Program-made: the position numbers and the translations under genes
Assembly: GCA_040081465.1 (NCBI GenBank)
Contig: JBEBGL010000003.1
Coordinates: 1 to 64,000, forward strand
Direction: 5' to 3'
DNA length: 64,000 nucleotides
DNA from: UBA668 sp040081465
GTDB taxonomy: Bacteria; Actinomycetota; Acidimicrobiia; Acidimicrobiales; Ilumatobacteraceae
The notes under the pieces: model-generated
Databases searched by the model: none
What the model saw: only the letters and a program-made list of their open reading frames with translations
What the model was told of the DNA's origin: nothing
In this document: positions 7,955-16,802 of the stretch, one piece after another
Layout: each line of letters begins with the position of its first letter
How positions within the stretch are numbered: the first letter of the stretch is position 1

Positions 7955-8926
7955 CTAGGCCTCGGGTACTAATACCGAACCGAGCACGTGTATGACGCCG
8001 TTGGTTGCACGAACGTTCTGCACCAAGATCGGGTTTCCATCGATGTATGTGATGCCGTCGACCTTCGTAATCGTTAGGTCGACGCCAGCAACCGTGGTGA
8101 GGGTGCCTTCGTCAAGCATGTCGGTTGTGAGCGCCCCAGCCACGACGTGGTAGGTGAGCACAGTCGTCAGCAGCGTTCGGTCGGCGAGCACCGCGTTGAG
8201 CGTGGCAGTCGGCAGGGCGTCGAAGGCCGAATCAACTGGTGCAAAGACGGTGAACGGACCATCGCTCTTCAGCGTGTCGATGAGGTCGGCTTGCGTGACA
8301 AGCGCGGCGAGCGTTTCGAAGCCCGGGAGCGTGGTGGCAACATCGATGATGTCGCCTAGCGCGGGCACCAACACGTTGCTCATGACGTACACGTAGCCGT
8401 TGGTTGCCTCTACGCCGGCGCCGATCGCGTTTCCTTCCACATACCAAGTGCCATCGACCTCGGTGACGGTGAGCGTTGTGCCAGCGACGGTGGTCAATTC
8501 ACCTGCGACCATTTGGTCGGGCGCGATGGAACCGGCAACCACGTGGTGGGTCAAAACTGTTGCGAGCAGTGCCGCGTCGTCTTGCACGAAGTGCAACACA
8601 TCGAGCGGCAATTCGGCGAAGGCCGCGTCGGTCGGGGCGAACACGGTGAATGGACCACCGCGCAGGGTCTCGACCAAGCCGGCATCGACCGCCATGCCGG
8701 CCAGCTGGGTGAACACCTGGTTAGTCAGCGCCGTGGCGACGATGTCGCCCATCGGCAACGGGGTTTCTGTGGATTCTGTGGGAACGGTCGACGAGCCCGT
8801 CGTGGCGAGCGTGGTGTCGGCGGCGTCCTTTGCATCGGCTGCGCATGCAACAACCGCCAGGACCATGAGCACACCGATGAAGAGTGGAAGGGTTCGCGGA
8901 CGATGACTTGTGTTAGTTGGCGACAT
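7955..8926 (-). CDS. FAS1 (fasciclin) domain lipoprotein, two repeats
   Basis: A 323-aa surface lipoprotein. The signal peptide ends in lipobox VVAC (Cys28), followed by a Thr-rich tether. Two FAS1 domains follow (about residues 58-190 and 192-322), each with the hallmark GPFTVFAPTDAAF / GPFTVFAPVDSAF, TVLTHHVVAG / TVLTYHVVAG and ATNGVIHVLGSVLVP strings. FAS1 domains act in adhesion or as extracellular binding modules; the ligand cannot be told from sequence. The start ATG 8926 has TACCGT 7 nt upstream, which predicts a leaderless mRNA. It is divergent from the GMC oxidoreductase gene. Its tether DNA is nearly identical to that of the dioxygenase lipoprotein. Confidence 0.9.
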   Translation of the reverse strand: MSPTNTSHRPRTLPLFIGVLMVLAVVACAADAKDAADTTLATTGSSTVPTESTETPLPMGDIVATALTNQVFTQLAGMAVDAGLVETLRGGPFTVFAPTDAAFAELPLDVLHFVQDDAALLATVLTHHVVAGSIAPDQMVAGELTTVAGTTLTVTEVDGTWYVEGNAIGAGVEATNGYVYVMSNVLVPALGDIIDVATTLPGFETLAALVTQADLIDTLKSDGPFTVFAPVDSAFDALPTATLNAVLADRTLLTTVLTYHVVAGALTTDMLDEGTLTTVAGVDLTITKVDGITYIDGNPILVQNVRATNGVIHVLGSVLVPEA

Positions 8927-8933
8927 GCGTTCG

Positions 8934-8939
8934 ACGGTA
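8934..8939 (-). promoter_or_regulatory. -10 TACCGT for the FAS1 gene
   Basis: TAnnnT hexamer 7 nt before ATG 8926, the leaderless pattern seen across the window. Confidence 0.55.
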
Positions 8940-8998
8940 CGTGGGTGGTCGGCGAGCGGGCAGGGGCGGGCGACTCTGCGCCGTGGGACTAAAGGCCC

Positions 8999-9004
8999 TA
9001 CGGT
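8999..9004 (+). promoter_or_regulatory. -10 TACGGT for the GMC oxidoreductase gene
   Basis: TAnnnT hexamer 6 nt before GTG 9011; leaderless geometry. It forms a divergent pair with the FAS1 promoter 59 bp away. Confidence 0.55.
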
Positions 9005-9010
9005 TGTGGC

Positions 9011-10462
9011 GTGACCACGCTGGCCGCGGAGTTCGTTGTAATTGGTAGCGGATCATCTGGGTGCGCGGTCGCCGGTCGGCTGGCCGAGGCTGGACGCGAC
9101 GTCTTGCTGCTGGAGGCTGGGCCCGACTACGGCGCCTTCAACGAGGGTCGTTGGCCAGCCGAATTGCTAAGCGCGCAGATGCTCGCGATCACGCACGACT
9201 GGGGCTATCACAGCGGGCAGTGGACGTTCGAACGGGCGAAGGTGATGGGTGGCTGCAGTTCGCACAACGGCGCAATCGCGGCGGTTGGTCACCGGTTCGA
9301 CTACGACGATTGGAACATGGCCGGTTGGTCAGGGGACGAAGTTGCCCCGCTGTTCGACGCGGTTATCGAGCGCATGCGAGTGCGGACGTATGCCGATTCG
9401 GAAGCCGGGCCATTTCACCGACGCTGTCTGCTAGCCGCGACGGAACTCGGATGGCCCATCGCAAGCGATCTGTGCGATCTCGATGCTGGACCTTCGTTCG
9501 GCCTCGAGACGGTGAACGTTGTCGACGGCGTTCGCTGGAACGCAGCCTTCGCGTACGTCGATCCCGTGCGCGATCGTTTGCGCATCGTCGATCGTGTGAT
9601 GGTTGATCGAATAGATCGAGGTGCCAATGGCACGAGCGTGATTGGCGAACGCAACGGCGAACAACTGGTCGTCGAGGCTGGCACCGTCGTTCTCGCTGCC
9701 GGCGTGTATGGCACGCCGGGAATCTTGGAACGATCGGGCATCGGTGACCCGGATGTGCTGCGCGCCGCCGGCATTGATGTACGGCACTCGTTGCCTGGTG
9801 TTGGCGCAAACCTTCACGACCATTCGATGGTGGAAGCGGATCGCGTTGTTGGCCCGCAACTGCAGGCCTGGCTGGATGAAGCCGCGGCGAGCGGGTTTCT
9901 TCCGGAAGAACAGACGCTGGGCAAGTTCGTGTCGAGTGCGTCAGCCGATGGGCGTTACGACATGCACATATACCCCGTGTGCGCCAGCGACCAGACAAGC
10001 GCTCTGCATGGCCGCGTCGTGGTCACGGTCGCCTGTCTGACACCGCACAGTCGTGGTTCCGTGCATGTGACCAGCGCCGATCACCTCATCGCTCCTGCAA
10101 TCGATCACCGCTATCTGTCGGATGAAGCGGGGCACGATTTGGCGGTGCTTCGCGATGGGCTGGTGACGGCGCAAGAGCTGCTGAATCATCCGCAGCTTGC
10201 GGAAATCCTTGGCGAGCAGATCACCGACGTCAGCAGCGACGACGCAATTCGTCGGGCCGTGCGGCACTACTACCACCCGGTTGGGACTTGCGCGATGGGT
10301 GAGGGATCGATGGCCGTGTGTGATTCCAGTGGTCGCGTGCACGGTGTGGATGGTGTCGTCGTCGCCGATGTTTGCCTGATGCCGCAGGTCCCACGCGCCA
10401 ACACCAACCTTCCGGCAGTGATGATCGGTGAACGCATCGCGCGCACGCTGTTGCAGCGCTGA
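9011..10462 (+). CDS. GMC family FAD-dependent oxidoreductase
   Basis: A glucose-methanol-choline oxidoreductase of 483 aa, oxidising an alcohol with FAD. The N-terminus has the dinucleotide fold VIGSGSSGCAVAGRLAE and LLEAGPDYG. The GMC signature-type segment KVMGGCSSHNGAIAAVG and GVYGTPGILERSGIGD follow. The C-terminus carries HYYHPVGTCAMG, with the catalytic His region, and the closing FAD contact VADVCLMPQVPRANTNLP. It is shorter than choline dehydrogenase (about 550), so the substrate is uncertain; plain alcohol or sugar dehydrogenases of this family are equally possible. The GTG start follows TACGGT by 6 nt. It ends 3 nt before a convergent gene. Confidence 0.88.
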   Translation: MTTLAAEFVVIGSGSSGCAVAGRLAEAGRDVLLLEAGPDYGAFNEGRWPAELLSAQMLAITHDWGYHSGQWTFERAKVMGGCSSHNGAIAAVGHRFDYDDWNMAGWSGDEVAPLFDAVIERMRVRTYADSEAGPFHRRCLLAATELGWPIASDLCDLDAGPSFGLETVNVVDGVRWNAAFAYVDPVRDRLRIVDRVMVDRIDRGANGTSVIGERNGEQLVVEAGTVVLAAGVYGTPGILERSGIGDPDVLRAAGIDVRHSLPGVGANLHDHSMVEADRVVGPQLQAWLDEAAASGFLPEEQTLGKFVSSASADGRYDMHIYPVCASDQTSALHGRVVVTVACLTPHSRGSVHVTSADHLIAPAIDHRYLSDEAGHDLAVLRDGLVTAQELLNHPQLAEILGEQITDVSSDDAIRRAVRHYYHPVGTCAMGEGSMAVCDSSGRVHGVDGVVVADVCLMPQVPRANTNLPAVMIGERIARTLLQR

Positions 10463-10465
10463 TCG

Positions 10466-11857
10466 TTAGTCGTGGATGGTGTACACCGATACCGGAGCGC
10501 CGGGCGTTGGGCTCAGTTCCAGGTAGATGCGAAAGACATCGCGAGAGCCTTGGACATCGAAATCGCCACTAGCACCTGAGACTGGTCGCTTCGCTGTGAT
10601 GCGTAGCTGGCCATGGGCAGCAACGAGCGCGGCCGCTTCGGCTCTGCGTCGGTCGAACGATTCGTCGAGCGCGACATTGTCCTCGAATAGGGCAGCGGCC
10701 ACCGCGTCGTCCCAATCGTTGAGCAGGTCGACTAATCGTTGTGTGGCCGCTTCCCACTCCGGCGCAGTCTTCGCGGACATAGACGGCACGGCCCCGTGTT
10801 CATGCAACACAGCCATTAGGCGCATGGTCAGAACGCTCATCGGCGCGTAGAACGTATTCGAGAGCGCGATCACGCCCATGCCGCGCCCGGCGAACCAGCG
10901 CATGTTGCTGCCGTATCCGGGAAGTCCGCCCGCGTGCGCAACGATGGTGCCGAGTGCAGGGTCGTCGCGCACGTTCAATCCGAAGCCATAGCCAGCGGGG
11001 CATGTGCGGCCGGCGACAGTGGTGACGCCGATGTATGTGTGCACGCGCTGCATCTCGCGTCGCGAGGCAGCTGAGAGCAAGACGGGTGCGCCGTCGTGTG
11101 CGGGTCGACTGTTTGCCGAATCGAACCATGCGACCCACCTCGCCAAGTCTGCGACGTTGGTCCACAGTCCACCCATCGGCGCTAAGTCACCATCGCCGAT
11201 CGGGTCGGGTGTATCGCGCACGATCTCGTCGTCCTGCACGCGGTATGGGCGCGCCCAATCGTCGTGAGTCGGCTGAACCCAAGTCGTGTTGTGCATCGCG
11301 AGAGGACTCAGGAATCGCTCGGCGATGTGCTGCTGCGCGCGGGTGCCGGTCGCGCGTTCAATCGCCCGCCCGATCATTGCGTAACCAAGATTGCTGTATT
11401 CATAGGCAGCGTTCGGAAGATGCGAGAAGGTGGGGCCGCCGGCATAGACGGCATCGATCTCGTCCGGAGCGATGTCGAGGTGCCGATCGGCCCATGCATC
11501 GTCGGTTGCCAGACCCGACGTCATGCTCAACAAGTGGCGCAACGTGATCGGAGGCGAACCTGGTGGCCCGACAACGGTGCCCAACTCTGGCGCGTAGTGC
11601 GCCACCGGATCGTCGAGTGTCCAAACACCCTCATCACGCAAAGCCAGAACAGTCGCGGCCGTGAAGCTCTTGGTCATTGATGCGATGCGATAAACGGTGG
11701 CAGCGGTTGGCGCGGCCCCATTTTCGAGTTCGCCAACGGCTCCGTGATGGGCGAGTTCACCGTCGGCGACTACGCCCCAGGAAATGGAGGGGCAGTAGTT
11801 CTCGGTAGCGACCTGCTGTGCGATTTTCTGCAGCTCGGCGATGCAGTCGGCGTTCAT
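10466..11857 (-). CDS. Serine hydrolase, class C beta-lactamase family
   Basis: A penicillin-binding-protein-like serine hydrolase of 463 aa. The catalytic SxxK is Ser60-Met-Thr-Lys63 (IASMTKSF), the YxN motif is in YEYSNLGYAM (about 153-155), and the third motif is HAGGLPGYGSN. Members include D-aminopeptidases, esterases and lipid-modifying hydrolases, so beta-lactamase activity should not be assumed. There is no export signal at the N-terminus (MNADCIAELQ), which suggests a cytoplasmic enzyme. About 100 residues after the catalytic domain (LLNDWDDAVAAALFEDN onward) form a separate C-terminal domain of the kind often seen in these esterases. It is divergent from the acyl-CoA ligase gene; its promoter is unclear. 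Confidence 0.87.
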   Translation of the reverse strand: MNADCIAELQKIAQQVATENYCPSISWGVVADGELAHHGAVGELENGAAPTAATVYRIASMTKSFTAATVLALRDEGVWTLDDPVAHYAPELGTVVGPPGSPPITLRHLLSMTSGLATDDAWADRHLDIAPDEIDAVYAGGPTFSHLPNAAYEYSNLGYAMIGRAIERATGTRAQQHIAERFLSPLAMHNTTWVQPTHDDWARPYRVQDDEIVRDTPDPIGDGDLAPMGGLWTNVADLARWVAWFDSANSRPAHDGAPVLLSAASRREMQRVHTYIGVTTVAGRTCPAGYGFGLNVRDDPALGTIVAHAGGLPGYGSNMRWFAGRGMGVIALSNTFYAPMSVLTMRLMAVLHEHGAVPSMSAKTAPEWEAATQRLVDLLNDWDDAVAAALFEDNVALDESFDRRRAEAAALVAAHGQLRITAKRPVSGASGDFDVQGSRDVFRIYLELSPTPGAPVSVYTIHD

Positions 11858-11864
11858 GGTCGCC

Positions 11865-11870
11865 TATTCT
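11865..11870 (+). promoter_or_regulatory. -10-like TATTCT for the acyl-CoA ligase gene
   Basis: TATTCT 28 nt before ATG 11899, leaving a leader of about 20 nt that includes the ribosome site AGGGGG at 11885-11890. Confidence 0.45.
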
Positions 11871-11898
11871 TCCCGTTCTCGGCTAGGGGGAGCGAACC

Positions 11899-13530
11899 AT
11901 GTTGCAGAGCACGATGCAGGACGACTATCAGCTGACGTTGTTGCCGTTGTTTCGCTTTGGGCGTCAGGTGCACGCGAACAGCAAAATCATCACCTTCACC
12001 GGCGATGGTTACGTAGAGAGCACGTTCGCGCAAGTTGCAGATCGCGCCGATCAGTTAGCGGCTGCACTCCGTCGTCTGGGTGTAAAGGAAGGCGATCGCG
12101 TCGGCACTTTCTTGTGGAACAACCAAACACACATGGAGGCGTACTTCGCCATTCCGTGTATGGGCGCCGTGCTGCACACCCTGAACATTCGCTTGTTCCC
12201 CGAGCAGTTGTCGTTTGTTATCAATCACGCCGACGACAAGGTGATCATTGTCGACGCGTCGATCGCGCCGCTACTGGCCCGTGTGCGCGACCAATTGCCA
12301 AACGTGAAACACATCATCGTCAAAGGCCCGGGCGACGCATCGAGCCTTGGTCCCGACGTCCTGGACTGTGAAGTACACGACTATGACGAACTGCTCGCAG
12401 CCGAGAAGCCTGGGTACGACTATCCGGAGGTTTCCGAGAAGTCTGGCGCGGCCATGTGTTACACGAGCGGCACGACTGGAAACCCGAAGGGCGTGATGTA
12501 CAGCCATCGCAGCAGTTACATGCATGCGGTGATGGTCACGACCACTGCGAACATTGCGATCAGCGAGCACGATCGAATGCTGGTAATCGTGCCGATGTTT
12601 CACGCCAATGCTTGGGGCAGCCCGTACGCGGCATGGATGGTTGGCGCCGACCTGGTGTTCCCGCAACAGTTCTTGCAGGCGGCACCGATCTCGCGCATCA
12701 TTCACGAAACGCGACCAACGCTGACTGGCGCCGTTCCGACAATTCTCAACGACTTGCTGCACAACGCGCCGGACACCGACATGAGCAGTTTCCGGATGGT
12801 GATGTGCGGTGGCTCGGCGGTGCCGCGTGGTTTGATTGAGGGTTACGAGCGGGTCTTTCACGTTCCGATTATTCAGGGTTGGGGCATGACCGAAACAAGT
12901 CCGGTCTGCGCGATCGGTCATCCACCGAAAGATATGGGCGCGCTCTCCGAGACCGATTGGCGCGTGATGACCGGCCGCGTGTTACCTGGGGTCGAGATGC
13001 GCATCACCGACGACAATGGCGCAGTGCAGCCGTGGGACGGCGTTTCTTTAGGTGAGATCGAAGTGCGCGGCTCGTGGGTGACGGCGCGTTATTACAACGT
13101 CGATGACCCCGGCAAGTTCCACGATGGTTGGCTGCGAACAGGCGATGTCGCCAGCGTGATGCCGAACGGGTACGTGATGATTAGCGACCGGGCCAAGGAC
13201 GTGATCAAGTCGGGCGGCGAATGGATTAGCTCGGTCGATCTTGAGAACACGCTGATGGGTCACCCGTCTATTCTTGAAGCCGCAGTGTTCGGTGTGCCCG
13301 ACGAGCGGTGGGACGAGCGGCCTCTGGCCTGCATCGTGCTAAAGCCCGACGCAGCGGCGAGCGCCGACGAGTTGCGCACCTGGCTGGCCGATCGCACCGC
13401 GAAGTTCTGGTTGCCGGAACGCTGGGCATTCATCGGAGAGGTTCCCAAGACCAGCGTTGGCAAGTTCGACAAGAAGGTGTTGCGTGCCCGCCATGGCGCC
13501 GGCGAACTGGAAGTAGAGAAGATCGCTTAG
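11899..13530 (+). CDS. Acyl-CoA synthetase (AMP-forming fatty acid-CoA ligase)
   Basis: A 543-aa adenylate-forming ligase that activates a carboxylic acid, probably a medium- or long-chain fatty acid, to its CoA thioester. Motifs: P-loop YTSGTTGNPKG (about 190-200), VPMFHANAWGSPYAAWMVG, GWGMTETSPVC, the adenylate-binding DGWLRTGDVA, the hinge SDRAKDVIKSGGEWISSVDLEN, and the C-terminal Lys in SVGKFDKK that completes adenylation. The overall pattern resembles the AlkK/FadD medium-chain ligases. The start ATG has AGGGGGA eight bases upstream. It could feed beta-oxidation together with the enoyl-CoA hydratase at 28.3 kb, but they are not linked here. Confidence 0.92.
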   Translation: MLQSTMQDDYQLTLLPLFRFGRQVHANSKIITFTGDGYVESTFAQVADRADQLAAALRRLGVKEGDRVGTFLWNNQTHMEAYFAIPCMGAVLHTLNIRLFPEQLSFVINHADDKVIIVDASIAPLLARVRDQLPNVKHIIVKGPGDASSLGPDVLDCEVHDYDELLAAEKPGYDYPEVSEKSGAAMCYTSGTTGNPKGVMYSHRSSYMHAVMVTTTANIAISEHDRMLVIVPMFHANAWGSPYAAWMVGADLVFPQQFLQAAPISRIIHETRPTLTGAVPTILNDLLHNAPDTDMSSFRMVMCGGSAVPRGLIEGYERVFHVPIIQGWGMTETSPVCAIGHPPKDMGALSETDWRVMTGRVLPGVEMRITDDNGAVQPWDGVSLGEIEVRGSWVTARYYNVDDPGKFHDGWLRTGDVASVMPNGYVMISDRAKDVIKSGGEWISSVDLENTLMGHPSILEAAVFGVPDERWDERPLACIVLKPDAAASADELRTWLADRTAKFWLPERWAFIGEVPKTSVGKFDKKVLRARHGAGELEVEKIA

Positions 13531-13533
13531 CGG

Positions 13534-14133
13534 TCAGTCAGACCGCATTTGTTGCGCCACTAACTGTTCTTCAGCGGCTCCACTCACAAGCGCATTGCGA
13601 ACGGCGTTCAAGTTCTCGACGCTTTGATTTTGGCTGAGCTTGCGCTTGCCCTCGATCGTTAGGTCGACCAGTTCGATCCCAACGATGCGACCCATCAGCG
13701 CGGCTGTGTATTCCGCTGGCGCATCGGCGACTCGCCACGGCTTTGGCTGCGCCGCCTCGAACTTGTCGGTGAGAAACGTTACGAGTGCGAGCTTCCACTC
13801 GTCGTCGTCGTGGATCTGCAACGTGCCGCGCACGTGAACTGTTGTGTAGTTCCAGGTCGGCACCACCCGGCCGTGTTCAGCCTTGCTCGGATACCAGTTC
13901 GGGCTGACGTACGCATTCGGTCCGCTGAAGATTGCAAGAGCCTCGCCCGCGTGTTGCCAGATCTCGTTCGGACGTGCAACGTGCCCAACCAGGCTGTCGC
14001 CGCGGCGCACCATCGGCACGGGCGTTGCGTTGATCCCGGAAGGAGTCGACACAACCAACTGTGCCAGCGGGTGTGCGTCGATGATCGCAATCGAATCGGC
14101 ATCGTCGGCTGCGAACTCGGGCTTGTTGTACAT
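13534..14133 (-). CDS. PaiB-like FMN-binding protein
   Basis: A 199-aa flavin-binding split-barrel protein of the PaiB family, named after a Bacillus subtilis protein affecting sporulation and protease genes. Seen: the start MYNKPEFAADD, the LVGHVARPNEIWQHA segment, the invariant-looking SPNWYPSK, VPTWNYTTVHVRG, and the C-terminal MGRIVGIELVDLTIEGKRKLSQNQ. The family is called a regulator, but there is no DNA-binding domain in this sequence; an FMN-linked enzymatic or protective role is as likely. It lies 9 nt after the M1 aminopeptidase gene on the same strand, so it is probably co-transcribed, and it converges with the ligase gene with 3 nt between. Confidence 0.87.
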   Translation of the reverse strand: MYNKPEFAADDADSIAIIDAHPLAQLVVSTPSGINATPVPMVRRGDSLVGHVARPNEIWQHAGEALAIFSGPNAYVSPNWYPSKAEHGRVVPTWNYTTVHVRGTLQIHDDDEWKLALVTFLTDKFEAAQPKPWRVADAPAEYTAALMGRIVGIELVDLTIEGKRKLSQNQSVENLNAVRNALVSGAAEEQLVAQQMRSD

Positions 14134-14142
14134 ATGCCCGCG

Positions 14143-16725
14143 CTAAGAGTCTGCAGCCAAACTGGTGGCGAGTCTGTCGCCCTCGCGCTCGCGCATCGCA
14201 GCGTTAACGCGTTGACGCTCGAGAATCTGGTCGAGCGTTTTCGCCGCTTGGGGGATCGGATGCTCGCTGAAGAAACTCTGCACATCGGCGACAGTGGTCT
14301 GCGCCGTCAGGGTCTTCACCGGGTCGATCATCCGCACAATGGTGTTGCCCGGGAACTTGTCGTTGGCGGTGTCCCACTTGCGACGTACCTGGCCCCATGC
14401 CATCTCGCCGTGGCGGCGATTGGCGATGCAGCGATTCAGTAGGAACGGTGCATTTTGAGTTTTGACGTCGCCCGAGAAGGCGAGATCAATTGTGCGCTGA
14501 ATCTGCGCTGCTTGTGGGAACTCGGCCAGCGCATACATGAATCGCAACTCTTCCTGCGGGGTCGCGGCTGTGCGAAAGCTCGACAGATAGTGCTCGTAGT
14601 CGGCGTCCGTGCCAACTGCCGCGACCGCAGTCGTGGCGCTCGCGACCAATTCGGCGTCGAATGCACCGGTACTGGTGCCTTGCTCGAGAATCGTGCGGCA
14701 CCGCGCCTGCGCGTCGGGATCGTTGCCAAGTACGGCAAGCGTACCCAGCAGGAGGCCACGCAACTTCGCGCGCAGATCGCTCTCACCCGCAACTGGGTTC
14801 CAGCCAATGTCGGTAATCGCTGGCCCTACGAGGGCCGCCACTCGACGCTGCAATGCCGCCTCGGCGTCGCCTTCTACCAAACGGCCGACGCCCTTCAGCC
14901 CAATCACGATCGCCTGCCAAACGGCGAGCTCGCGGTCGGCGGCGAAGCCTTCGACGAAGGTGAGAAACTCGGCAGCGGCGAGTCGGCCAGCAACGACTTC
15001 GTTCCACGCATCATCGATCAGGTTGTAGCGATCGATGATCGTCAGCTTCGGCAGTTCGCGCTGCAACCGTGCTCGCAGCGTGTCGTCGTAGGCAACGCGC
15101 ATGAACCCGTGTCCGCCAGCGTTGACGACCACCGAACTCTCGGCGGATGGCAAGTCGATGCGCATCTGCGGACCGTCGAGCAGCACCTTCGAGTACTCGC
15201 CGTCGATGCATAGGTGCACCGGCACCACGAACACGGTCGGGTCGTCGGTCTCGCCGTACGCGAACCGTTGCTGTGCGAGCACGAGAGTGGCGCCATCTAG
15301 GCGGGCGGCGATCAGCGGATAGCCCGGCTGCCAGATCCAACTGTCCATGAGTTTGCGCACCGGAGTCGCCGGGTTGGCTTCCTCGATCGCATCCCACAGA
15401 TCGCTCGTCTCGGTGTTGCCGTACTCGTGCTTTGAGAGGTAGTGGTTGACGCCGCGGCGGAACTCGGCCTCGCCGAGGTACTGCTCGAGCATGCGCAACA
15501 GCGAGCCACCCTTTTGATACGTGAGTACGTCGAACATGCCATCGCAATCGGCGGGAGCTTCGACCGGGAACTCGACGCTGCGAGTACTAGCAAGCGAGTC
15601 GACTTCGAACGCTGCACTTCGCTCGAGGCTGAAGGTGGTCCAGCGCAACCAGTCGGGGCGATACGCCTCGCAGCAGGCAATCTCCATGAACGTCGCGAAC
15701 GCTTCGTTCAGCCAAATGCCGTTCCACCATTTCATTGTCACCAAGTCGCCGAACCACATGTGCGCGACCTCGTGAGCTACGACATCGGCGAGCGTCTGCA
15801 ACTCGATCTGCGTCGCCGTGTTCGGGTCGGCGAGCAGCAGGTTCTCGCGGAACGTGATGCAGCCCAGGTTCTCCATCGCGCCCGCAGCGAAGTCGGGGAG
15901 TGCGAGCATGTCGCACTTCTCGGTTGGGTAGGGCATGTCGTAGAACTCTTGGTACCAGGTGATCGAGTAAGCGCCGACGTCGAGCCCGAACGATGTGAGG
16001 TTGCCCTTGCCGGGCACGTGGATGACGCGCAGCGGAATCGGATTGGCCGGGTCGCCCTGGCGCGGCACCATGATCGGTTCAGTCGCCGACAGCGGACCGA
16101 CGACAACCGCAACGAGGTATGTGCTCATCGGCATCGTTTCAGCAAAGCGCACAGCGACCTTCGGTGGACCGTCACCCTCATGCACGGAACGGTCGATCTC
16201 GGGTCCGTTAGAAACTGCCAACAAGTGCGGCTCGACGATCAGCGTGATGTCGAACACTGCCTTGAAGTCGGGCTCGTCGAAGCACGGAAACGCACGGCGG
16301 CAATCTGTCGCCTGCATTTGCGATGTGGCGATGACCTGCTCGACGCCGTCGCCATCGATGTAAGTACTGCGGTACCAGCCGTGCAACTTGTCGTTGAGGA
16401 TTCCCGAGAAAGTGATCTCGATGCTGGTGGTGCCTTCATCGTGTGCAGCCAGAATCATCAGACGTTCGGTCTGTTCGTGAAGCGCGAACGGAACGACCTC
16501 ACCGCCAACTTTCACTTCGCTGATTTCGAGCTCAATTGCGTTGAGGACGATGCGCTCAACGGCTTCGTTGACAGTGGCATCGATGATCACGTGGCCGACG
16601 AATGTCGCCTCGGCGAGGTTTGGTTCCAGCGCCAGCGTGTAGCGGTGCGGCATGACCGCACGCGGTAGGCGATATGGATTGTCGTTGAAGGTGGCGTTCA
16701 CTGTGTCGTTCGCTTTGTCTGTCAC
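14143..16725 (-). CDS. pepN: M1 family metallo-aminopeptidase
   Basis: A zinc aminopeptidase of 860 aa that removes N-terminal residues from peptides in the cytoplasm. Visible are the exopeptidase motif GAMENLG (about residue 280) and the zinc site HEVAHMWFGDLVTMKWWNGIWLNEAFATFME, giving HExxH with the second Glu 18 residues later. The order of N-terminal beta domain, catalytic domain and ERAP1-type C-terminal helical domain fits PepN and its actinobacterial relatives. The GTG start 16725 has TACGAT 8 nt upstream, so translation is probably leaderless. It is divergent from the PfkB gene and followed by the PaiB-like gene. Confidence 0.94.
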   Translation of the reverse strand: MTDKANDTVNATFNDNPYRLPRAVMPHRYTLALEPNLAEATFVGHVIIDATVNEAVERIVLNAIELEISEVKVGGEVVPFALHEQTERLMILAAHDEGTTSIEITFSGILNDKLHGWYRSTYIDGDGVEQVIATSQMQATDCRRAFPCFDEPDFKAVFDITLIVEPHLLAVSNGPEIDRSVHEGDGPPKVAVRFAETMPMSTYLVAVVVGPLSATEPIMVPRQGDPANPIPLRVIHVPGKGNLTSFGLDVGAYSITWYQEFYDMPYPTEKCDMLALPDFAAGAMENLGCITFRENLLLADPNTATQIELQTLADVVAHEVAHMWFGDLVTMKWWNGIWLNEAFATFMEIACCEAYRPDWLRWTTFSLERSAAFEVDSLASTRSVEFPVEAPADCDGMFDVLTYQKGGSLLRMLEQYLGEAEFRRGVNHYLSKHEYGNTETSDLWDAIEEANPATPVRKLMDSWIWQPGYPLIAARLDGATLVLAQQRFAYGETDDPTVFVVPVHLCIDGEYSKVLLDGPQMRIDLPSAESSVVVNAGGHGFMRVAYDDTLRARLQRELPKLTIIDRYNLIDDAWNEVVAGRLAAAEFLTFVEGFAADRELAVWQAIVIGLKGVGRLVEGDAEAALQRRVAALVGPAITDIGWNPVAGESDLRAKLRGLLLGTLAVLGNDPDAQARCRTILEQGTSTGAFDAELVASATTAVAAVGTDADYEHYLSSFRTAATPQEELRFMYALAEFPQAAQIQRTIDLAFSGDVKTQNAPFLLNRCIANRRHGEMAWGQVRRKWDTANDKFPGNTIVRMIDPVKTLTAQTTVADVQSFFSEHPIPQAAKTLDQILERQRVNAAMREREGDRLATSLAADS

Positions 16726-16733
16726 GAATATCG

Positions 16734-16739
16734 ATCGTA
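16734..16739 (-). promoter_or_regulatory. -10 TACGAT for pepN
   Basis: TAnnnT hexamer 8 nt before GTG 16725; leaderless geometry. Confidence 0.55.
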
Positions 16740-16788
16740 CCCGGACGAAACGACCAGGATCGGAGCCGTTTGTGGCTTGTCGGCCTTG

Positions 16789-16794
16789 TAGGGT
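16789..16794 (+). promoter_or_regulatory. -10 TAGGGT for the PfkB kinase gene
   Basis: TAnnnT hexamer 8 nt before GTG 16803. The same hexamer and spacing precede the enoyl-CoA hydratase gene at 28295-28300. It selects GTG 16803 over the upstream ATG at 16770, which would lie before the promoter. Confidence 0.55.
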
Positions 16795-16802
16795 TTCTCA
16801 AC

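Noticed and set aside
15442..16668. 408-codon open frame opposite pepN
   Set aside because: pepN on the other strand has all M1 motifs and a promoter; this frame is a codon-bias shadow with no domain.
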